Source: Wuchereria bancrofti
Lineage: Eukaryota > Nematoda > Chromadorea > Rhabditida > Onchocercidae
NCBI GenBank assembly: GCA_005281725.1
Contig: SSBO01000004.1
Coordinates: 620,001 to 684,000, forward strand
DNA length: 64,000 bases
Direction of reading: 5' to 3'
Shown: piece after piece, positions 55,617 through 64,000 of the stretch
Layout of the letters: every line of letters starts with the position of its first letter
Position numbering within the stretch: the stretch's first letter is position 1
Notes under the pieces: generated by a model
The model's database searches: none
Seen by the model: only the letters and a program-made list of their open reading frames with translations
What the model was told of the DNA's origin: nothing
Position numbers and translations under genes: made by a program

Positions 55617-58600
55617 TTATTGTTCCGTTGGCACCGATCTGTAACCATGCGGATCTTTTGTCCATGCTGGACCATTACCATGTTTTGAACTTACCAGCAA
55701 TTGTCCTAAAGTAAATAAAAACTTAAATAATTTCAGGATCAGAATATTATAAGTATACATTAAAATGATAAGCATTTAATGGTGGCATTTAACAGCAATT
55801 ACCGTGTTCATCATGCGTTTGATGCGATAATCGGCGTTCGGCGTCAATTACCGCTAACTGTTTTCGACTGAAATGATGGACAATTCCCGCTCCAAATGCA
55901 TCACCTAATACATTAATTGACGTTCGGATGCGGTCCCTTCAACAAAACAAACATTATGTTTTTTTAATAAAGTAATTAATAGCAAGGTTTCAAGTATATG
56001 AGATCTCTTCATTCACAAATAGTTCCGTTTGGTTAAAGTACTGTTACAATTAAAAGTTTAATTTGCTATGATGAAAAAAAGTACCGCGCGGGCAAAATGG
56101 TCTCATTAGTTTTACAGTTACACTTTCATTTTACGAAAGTCATTTCACAAAAACCTCACGTGAAAAGGAATTTATAAAAGCAAAAGAAACTTTAATTCAA
56201 ATTCTCATCCCAATTCTCATCTTTATTATAGCAAAAAACAAAACTGAAATTTAAAACTTATGAAGCTCACAAAAGCCAATCGACGGCTACAATTAAGGAA
56301 ACATCCTTCACAGGTAAGCCAACCGCTGTTAAAACGATTAACATTGTAACCAAACCGGCTGATGGAACTGATGCTGCACCTATTGATGCTAACGTTGCTG
56401 TCAGACTGAAATATTCAACAATTTTAAATTCGAACTTGGATTGAAACTGGTAATATATAAATTAAGTACATACAATTTGTTTCAAAATTTTTTTTCGAGA
56501 AGTTTTAATGTTTTCAAAATTCAAAGTTTCAGAATTCGAGAAATCTCAAAATTCTTAAAAGAAATCTGATAGGATAATAGTTAGAACCTAATAGTAATAA
56601 CTTGACCGAAGGATAGATCAACTCCATTTGTTTGAGCTATGAAAATAGCTGCTACTGCTTCGTATAGTGCCGTACCATCCTGCAAAACGACTTTATCATC
56701 AGAAATTAAAAAAATCAAGATTGTAAGAAGTAAGAAATCCATGAGAGAAAAACAAGGAACCATATTGATGGTCGCTCCAACGGGTAGCACAAATCGAGTG
56801 ACTCGTCGATCAATTCCCAAATTTTCTTCCAAACATTTGAATGTAATAGGAAGGGTCGCCGAACTAAAATGAAATTATTAAACAGAAACGAAAAACAAAA
56901 ACCCTTAACATTCTCATTACTTTCATACAACTTACAAATTTTTGTAAATTAAAGCAAGTAAAGTAAGAAACAAAAATTCAATGAAATATGAAACCTTGAA
57001 GCAGTTCCAAGGGCGGTAACCCATGCCTGTAATAAACCCCGCATATAAGTAAATGGGTTCTTCCTGGTGCAAATAAAGAATAACACTGGCAGACTGATCA
57101 AAGCATGGACGATTAGTCCTAGCAATACCGTCAACACATACATTGCCAACATTCGAGCCATATTCGCCAGATCATCAATTTCCAAAATTTTCCCAGTTAT
57201 CAAACACATAATTCCAATTGGTGAATACCTTAATTAGTACATTTTTGGACATAATTATTTAAATATGTTCCAATCAATTGATAGTATTTTTAAAATCAAA
57301 TTGCTACAATTTAGTAAGTATTCTATTCATATACTGATGAGATGTCTAAGTAATTTCCATTTGACTTCTTTCACAAAAGTAAAATTGAATATGTACCACA
57401 TGATAAGCATCACAAGTTTCATGATCACTTGATCCATTATAGAGAAGAAATTAACCATCGTTTGAGCTTGCTCGCCAAGTTGGCTCAGTACTATTCCAAA
57501 CGAAATGCAAAATACTATTACACCTGCAGTGAAGACGATACGTGTCATAATGCTTTATTATTTCTTCGTCTCTAAAAGTTACTTATCAGTTCAAATTGAA
57601 TTCAACTATCTAAAATGAAAAGTACTTACCAAGAACATTCATACCGGCGGTATATTCAACTGATGGTTTCATGACGGTAAGAGAACCGTTTGCGATTGCT
57701 TGCAAAATTTCGGAACTGTTCTTTTTAATAATTTTTGGTTTCACCGGGATATATTTGGTCTGTACTTGTTGGAATGTAGCTTGTACAATATTTTCCGGAA
57801 ATGTATTCCTGAAATGAATAAGAGTGTTTAAAGAATATACAAGGAAGATTTAGTACTAATGCAATTCTTCCCTAACTGAATTCTTCGGAAGCACCAAAAA
57901 ATACCACCAAAGTATTATTGTTGAAATTATCCACTTTTTGTGAGAATTAAATTAATATTTCTGCTTCAATCGTTGCAAAAAGTCGAGCTTAATTTACGTA
58001 AGTTTGTTTTCGACTGTCCAATTACACGTTTCTAAATTTAGTTGAACTTTGACCAAACTGCGCAAGCAAAACATTGCTTTCTCTCCTCCCTAATTTTTCG
58101 ATCACTCTATATATTCTGGAGAGCACTTCTCGACTTCCGGAATTACCTGGCTTCTTGATTTGCACGCAAACTTGATCCACAGACCCATCTTTTTTCAAAG
58201 AGGGGTTCTTTAAGTTACCTCAATAAATCGAGGAATGTTTCGAGCGTACTGACTGTTTTTGCTTCTGTACCTTCACCAATATCGTGTTTGATTGTTGGAT
58301 CACCGGGATGTATTGTTAGTACCAGAAATATGCCCGTCTAAAGTAGCAATTTAAATATCCAATTTTTCACATAATATCGCTTCGAATTTTGTTCATCAAA
58401 AACCTTAAAGTTCTCTTTCTCCCACAGAAAATGTGCAAAATGAGATTTGTTCATTGGAAATATTTGTTTATTTTGAAAACTAACGACAACAGCAATAACG
58501 GTTGTAGCGAAATAGTAAAATATTGCGAGGAAACCCAAACGACCAGATTGTTTCGCATCCAATTGAGCTAATCCTAAAATTTAATTATTTTTTTAAAGGA

Positions 58601-59213
58601 TTATTACATGAAAACACAAAGTGTTAATGTTATATGTACTAACGACTCATAAGGAATTCGAAAACCGCTAAGTTAGTTCTGCTGACAATTAAATTTACCA
58701 ACAATTTTAGGATCAAGATCAAAAAAAAACTGCATATAACATTATCAAAGAAATTTGAAATTGAAAAGAAATTAGCTGAAAATTTCATTCTTTTAACTAG
58801 AATGGAAAAGTATAGCAAAATGCTGGAATAATTTAAAAAAAAAATAAGACTAACAGTAGTTAACAGGGATATACAAATTTAAATTTGATTTTGAATTGGA
58901 TTTGAGATTAATATTGGCAAATAATGAACATTTAAAAAGAAATTGCTTGTTTCTATTTTTCTATTAAACTGATGTGAAACTAATATTATTTTATTTGTAT
59001 TGAACTGATATTACCTGAAATGAGCGAGCTGATAATAAGGGGTAGAATCATTAGTTTCAACATACGCATCAATATCTCTCCAGGAAAGCTGACCAGTACT
59101 ATAGATTGGAGTGTCAAATTAAATAGTCGACCAATAAAGCCCAATAGAATACCCAACAATACAGAAACAATCGTTAGTACCAACAACAGATTCCGCCTGA
59201 ACCAACTTGCCAT
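55617..59213 (-). CDS. Excitatory amino acid (glutamate) transporter, SLC1 family
   Basis: Eleven exons on the minus strand join in frame to 499 residues: 59015-59213, 58485-58573, 58219-58337, 57630-57808, 57397-57523, 56995-57228, 56761-56863, 56588-56679, 56271-56405, 55803-55936 and 55617-55705. It is a sodium-coupled glutamate transporter. The first helices hold [10 protein letters not shown] and [26 protein letters not shown] glycosylated loop in exon 4 has NSS and NGS. The core domain shows SSATLPIT (hairpin 1), [10 protein letters not shown] (sodium/substrate site, about 349-358), [15 protein letters not shown] and [16 protein letters not shown] (about 427-442) where Asp, Arg and Asn contact substrate and ions. 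In nematodes these carriers (glt genes) clear glutamate around neurons, in muscle and in hypodermis. Exon 5 starts at 57523, after an internal TTCACTGCAG; an apparent longer exon with a Met at 57548 breaks the phase. Confidence 0.95.
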
Positions 59214-59429
59214 TTTCTAAAAAAACATTAGATCAGATCAGATCGATTGAACATATAAAACTCGGAATGAATCAACTCTCTAAATATTATGGATAGCATG
59301 AGAGAAACTAAATAATTACTGATATCATATGCAAAGGAAATTATCATAACCAGAACTAGTTTAGAATTCAAATTTATGAAATACCGAACTAGATGAAATT
59401 ATCATGCATGAATGATAGTAGTAATGTAA

Positions 59430-59505
59430 TTATAATAATAATTATTATAACAATAATAATAAATAATGAATGATATTAATAATAATAAATGACAACAATA
59501 ATGAA
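59430..59505. repeat. AAT-rich trinucleotide repeat
   Basis: Imperfect (AAT/ATA)n over about 75 bp, upstream of the glutamate transporter start. Confidence 0.75.
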
Positions 59506-61460
59506 GGTGCTTGTAATAAAGTAATAGCAATATGAAAATAATAATGAAAGTATTTGAGAAAATATAATGAACATAATTTCTGAAGCATTTTCATAACAAA
59601 GTATTTTTATAAGTTTACTTATAAAAGTACCAAGATAATATTTGATTCTTATGAAATGAATTATTGTCATTGAATGGTGTTCGGTAGATCTTAATGGAAA
59701 GATAAAACGAATAACAGCCATTGCAATAATGAATTTTGATATTTGATACATGACACAATACATTACTGTTTCTGTTTCAATGCTGATAAAGCACTAGCAA
59801 AAACATTTTATGCTTCTTTTTCTTACGTGAAATTTTAGAAAAGGAAGTATTTTATGCTTTTGCATGGAACGCTGTACTGTGAAATTCAATATTACAAGGA
59901 TGTTTGAAGAATAGTGCTAACGAATGCGAAATGAGTAACGTAATTTGATAAGTTGAGTCGATAATGAAAAAGCAATTCTAATAATTAACATTTTCGCAAT
60001 TTTTTTTTTTTTTTTTTGTATTAAATAAGTGTCAGTGGCAGAATGCTTGCAAGATATTAAGCTTCCTAATGGATACAACGAAAATTGTTGCACGTTGTGG
60101 GCAGCTATTTACTAATGCTATCGTTGAATCATTACAATTTTCCTGGAAATTCAATTGCTAATTCAATTGCAATTTCAATTTTCACTTTGTTTCTTAGTCA
60201 TATCATTTTATCAAACATAGAATGCAAACATCAGAATCTTAGGAAATACAACATACAAATTATATCGCAAGCAATTCGACCATAAAGTAAACAAAAACCG
60301 CCCTAAGCATAACTGTTTACTTATTTGATAATTCCAAAAATTTCAACTTCTATTAAAAACCGCTGTAAACTACGTTAGAGCATCTAGATAGGCGCTGTAG
60401 ATACATTAAAGGAAATTAGTCGAGTAACAATTTGTAGTCAAAACATCTAAATATTAATAGAATTACCTCAAGTATCGTAATTTAGCGTAAATGGAAATCT
60501 GATGAGGCAACAAAATAAATCAAATTTCAGCTATACCTAATGAACAAAGCAAATCATTCAATTACGTAAGAAGTAAAAACATGAAAATAATATTTAAGCT
60601 TGTTAATATTAATAATTGAAATAGGAAATGATAATTCAATCGAAGGATTTAAAAAAAGAGAATTAATCAGCTTCAATGAAAACAAAATAAAAATAGTAAA
60701 TAACTTCTGCTGATTTCATTCAGATGAAAGAGAAGCTATTATGCATTGAAATATAAAGTATAAAATAATTAAAAATATGTAATGAAGTGTTAAAAGCATA
60801 TGGAGAAAGTAAATAGATTCATTGTATATTTGAATGCTAACTGCTAGTAAGTAATGAAGCAGCAATTATGAAAATATTACAAATTATTAAGTGTGAAATG
60901 ATAACGATAAGCTATCGTTTCTGTGATAATTCATTTTGTGAGATCATATCATGCGATGAAACTAAGATGCTTCTTATCAATTTCAAAAAAGAGGGAAAGA
61001 CGAAAAAGATATTTTGGTTACTTTATAAAAAAATATCAACGAAGAGTACTTTTGACTCAGTTTAAATTTTATGATTGTTTGCACTGAGCAACAACTGATT
61101 GGTATTCATTTAAAAAGAGACGTGTGAAAATAATTAGAAAAATATGAAACCATCAGTTATCAGTTATTGTGATTAAAATTAAATGCTATAAAACTTGTTA
61201 TGATAAACTATAAAATAAATAATAAGGAAAAAAGGGTGAATAAAAATGCCATGACTAACTTGATTTCATAACATTAAATTCAAAACTAAGAAAATTTGTC
61301 TCATATTTTGTTCGTAAAAACAAATTTGCTCACAGGCAGAAAAATAGTTTTTATGTAATTTATCAATGATTATTCCGTAAGCATTATTCTTATCACCGAT
61401 TCAGAGTCAAACTTTCGAATGATAAAATGTTTTTTTTTCGTTTTTGTTTTTAAAGCTTTT

Positions 61461-61507
61461 CTTTCTGATCATTTCGTAACAAATTTGTTTACGAAGTGAT
61501 CAGAAAG
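61461..61507. repeat. Hairpin 1: inverted repeat, 19-bp arms
   Basis: CTTTCTGATCATTTCGTAA pairs with TTACGAAGTGATCAGAAAG with a single mismatch around a loop of about 9 bases. Confidence 0.9.
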
Positions 61508-61527
61508 AGTATGCAAATACCGCGTAA

Positions 61528-61556
61528 TTAATATTACACTGGTAGTGTAATATTAA
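61528..61556. repeat. Hairpin 2: perfect inverted repeat, 13-bp arms
   Basis: TTAATATTACACT and AGTGTAATATTAA are exact reverse complements with a 3-base loop (GGT). It lies 20 bp after hairpin 1. Confidence 0.9.
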
Positions 61557-61960
61557 ATTATTAAAAATAATAATGATAGTAGTCTCAACCAATAATAATA
61601 ATTTATCATAAGTATAGACATGGTGCATAAGACTGAAATAGTTATAATTTCTTGAAATGATATTTTTTTTAATGAAAGGTTTTAACAGAAGATTGTAAAA
61701 TCAAGATTAACTGAATATTTCATAGAAACTTTTAGACAACATAGCATTTCCATAGTTATTGTCAAATAAATTATTTTTTCAAATATTTTTTCAAGTAATT
61801 TTTTTGAATTAAGGTAAGGAGTTTCAGCAAACGGAAAAGAAATCGGAGAAGTAATGAATTGTGAAGAAAAGTGCCGCGACTAAGAGGAAAAAGAAAGCAT
61901 TTTCAGGTCTTAAAAATTTTATTATTTTGCATCAATCATGAAAGTATTTTTGAAGAATAT

Positions 61961-62078
61961 GATGATTTTTTAGTGGCTTTGTACAATTAGCTTATGAGAA
62001 TGTCAAGATTTTTTAGTAGCCCAAACAATTAGCACATGAGAATCCAATGATTTTTTTATTGGCCTAGTATAATTAATG
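61961..62078. repeat. Degenerate tandem repeat, about 3 units of roughly 45 bp
   Basis: Units share GATTTTTTAGT-GGC and ACAATTAGC-ATGAGAAT blocks with many substitutions; the third unit is truncated. Confidence 0.55.
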
Positions 62079-63075
62079 TATTTCGCCAAAAATTTATCGA
62101 AACATAAAAAAAATCATGTCATTACTGGTTTCGATGAGAAATTTTATATGTACACTGGCATGAAGTATTCTCATGCGATCACAAAAATGAATAGCTTTCA
62201 AACTTTGGTAAAATTTGAAAATTCTTCAATTTGATACTTTTATTATGTTCTTAATATTCAATCACTGCTCATTCCTTCTCACTTGTTGTTGCCTTAATAT
62301 CTCTCTTTTATAAAACATGAATAAGTCAGCAACTGGAAATTTGAATTACTCCTTAATCAGTTCAAAAACTAGCAAATGTTGTTGTACTTTGAGACGTATC
62401 ATTCCGTGATCGTCTTTAAATAAACGGATTAGTTAGTTTGATGACAATATAGGATAAATTCCCTGAGAACAGATAGATTTGACTTTTTGTTAGAGTAAGA
62501 CGAATGAGCGGTCCATCCGCAAACGCACTTGTGGCTACTTTTTTTGCTCTCCAACGCTTGCTTTTGACAACAGTGACGCCAATTAAGGCCTAACTAAGCC
62601 GGCAACCAACTGAGATTTAGCTTCCGGATAGCATGAATATATGTTACTGTTACCACTACCTCCATTTTTTGTTAAACAGAAAAAATAAATAAATCACTGT
62701 GATGGAGATAGTGAAACGGTAAGACAGTAGTTGATCAAAGACCTACTAAGACGAATAGGTAGGTTAAGATGTTTTGAATATGAAATTCTAGTTAAAATAA
62801 AACACCTGCTTCTCTAATACTTTAAGCCTGAACTCAATGATAGGCTAAACAAAGAGCGATAGTGTTATTTTGCACAAATGATAGCAAAGATAGGTGTACA
62901 GCAGGTTGCAACCACAGTGTTTTACTTTTTATATTTTTTTCTTTCTTGAAATTCAAATAATGATTTCACTTGGTATGATCATGTAAAAAGAAAAATAATC
63001 CAAAAAATGAAGGAAAATGTATGAGAAAAAGATATTTGAAAAACAAAAGAAAAAAAATTTATGAAGGACAAATGA

Positions 63076-63186
63076 TTAAATGAGCGATTGAAATGGAATA
63101 GAAGCGGGCGGTGTTGGTACTGCAATGGGCTTAACGTCGCTACTGTCTACGAGAGCAATGCATTTATCGTTTTCTTTTATAAATCA
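63076..63186 (-). CDS. Possible terminal exon, unassigned
   Basis: On the minus strand an open segment with balanced composition reads KCIALVDSSDVKPIAV followed by PTPPASIPFQSLI and a TAA stop at 63078-63076. A TGA lies a few codons upstream, so an acceptor must fall in a short interval (TATAAAAG is the only candidate). Another open piece at about 63508-63590 (ILESKERDSNGDSTFAYE before GTTCTT) could be a preceding exon. No family was recognised and the splice sites are weak. Confidence 0.2.
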
Positions 63187-64000
63187 TCCATCGATGCACC
63201 TTAAAACAAGTTCTTCACTGTGAGCGCTCTTCGACACATTACTTACAGAATTATGAGACATTTTTTGGTGGAAAGATCAAATTTTGCGATCCATAAACAC
63301 TTCAGCCCTTTTCCTAGAAAGGTTGATTCAGAATTATTTAAGACGATTTTTATTTTGAAGTTATTTTGAAATTTATAGATTGAATTTGAAGTTCAATTTA
63401 AACCTGTCGCAATATGCTACCAAAAAAGTCATGTTTTTTGTTATTTATAAGTTGACTAATCTAGTTCAAAAATGTGACTTTTGGAGGCTTATATAAGAAT
63501 TAAATAAGAACTTCGTAGGCGAAGGTACTGTCACCGTTGCTGTCCCTCTCCTTGCTCTCGAGAATGATCATACCACTTCAAAGTGATTTTGTCACAATTG
63601 ACAATATTACATTGCTCTTCAATTGCTTCTTGGATGAGGAGAGAAAATAAAATGATTTCAAATTCTTTCTCACACAGAGTTATTTACGAATATTTGAAAG
63701 CGCAGTGGGCATGATTCACTGCCCACTTCTCCGTTCCTATTTTTTGACTTTAAACTTAATTTACCAGCCTGAGTGTATGCTAAGTTAAGAATTTACCTCA
63801 CAGTTTTATAGTGATAACCCTTGTTTTGTCAATTTAAAAATTGCTCACTATGTTCTTTTTAAAGAGTATGTATGGATGCAATTGTTGAGCATTTATATAG
63901 TCTGTAGAAAATAACGAGCCTAATTTTATCTCTTGCCAAATGCTCGTACGTCACGTGATTACAGCACTGGAAAGTCCCTCTCTTTGGATGCAATTAAAAA

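Larger units (their letters stand above)
59214..64000. other. Gene-poor right end of the window
   Basis: No confident gene. It is AT-rich with AAT repeats (59430-59505), poly-T (60001-60018), two hairpins (61461-61556) and a degenerate repeat (61961-62078). From 62.4 to 63.6 kb there are coding-like open pieces on the minus strand (see separate entry) that may belong to a gene entering from the right. Confidence 0.4.

Noticed and set aside
57524..57548. Met-initiated upstream extension of glutamate transporter exon 5
   Set aside because: Joining it to exon 4 breaks the phase. The acceptor at 57524 (TTCACTGCAG) restores both frame and the family sequence NVLG/VIVF.

Overview
The window is nuclear DNA from a nematode, probably a spirurid or filarial species. 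The evidence is strongly AT-rich sequence, exon-intron genes with AT-rich introns of about 50 bp to over 1 kb and TTTCAG/TTTTAG acceptors, cuticle collagens with the nematode N-terminal domain and BLI-4-type RxKR sites, and acceptor-like motifs just before some start codons that resemble trans-splice sites. I saw no bacterial operon, CRISPR array, phage or Wolbachia-like segment. The species assignment is inference.

Layout. 0-6.2 kb: remains of a tandem pair of acetyl-CoA hydrolase/CoA-transferase (ACH1 family) genes on the minus strand. The left copy shows only its first exon and runs off the window. The right copy is a pseudogene with several frame-breaking lesions. A lone Ig-domain first exon (+) sits between them. 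9.7-12.3 kb: six-exon aquaglyceroporin (+). 14-19.6 kb: nephrocystin-1 (+) with a ~740 bp GATT repeat in an intron. 22.6-23.5 kb: mitochondrial ATP synthase delta subunit (-). 26.7-30.6 kb: SSDP/SSBP LUFS-domain transcription cofactor (-), with a possible in-frame cassette exon and a GC- and CA-rich upstream region. 35.6-43.3 kb: three minus-strand housekeeping genes in a row, YJU2B/CCDC130 splicing factor, beta-1,3-glucuronyltransferase I and DNAJC9. 43.8-46.9 kb: diphosphomevalonate decarboxylase (+), head to head with DNAJC9. 47.9-54.3 kb: two paralogous cuticle collagens pointing away from each other, with the same exon architecture. 55.6-59.2 kb: an SLC1 glutamate transporter (-). 59.2-64 kb: mostly gene-poor, with hairpins, repeats and some unassigned coding-like pieces.

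The genes do not form one pathway. They are mostly conserved metazoan functions: membrane transport, ciliary gate, oxidative phosphorylation, chromatin cofactor, splicing, proteoglycan linker synthesis, histone co-chaperone, isoprenoid synthesis, cuticle and neurotransmitter uptake. Reading frames and splice phases close cleanly in the aquaporin, ATP synthase, SSDP, GlcAT-I, DNAJC9, MVD, glutamate transporter and both collagen genes. This suggests good sequence quality and makes the multiple lesions in the CoA-transferase copy more likely real decay than error.

The points most worth a second look are the decayed CoA-transferase copy with the orphan Ig exon beside it, the SSDP cassette exon, the nephrocystin SH3 junctions and intronic GATT array, the divergent collagen pair, and the paired hairpins near 61.5 kb. 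I found no clearly novel multi-gene system.
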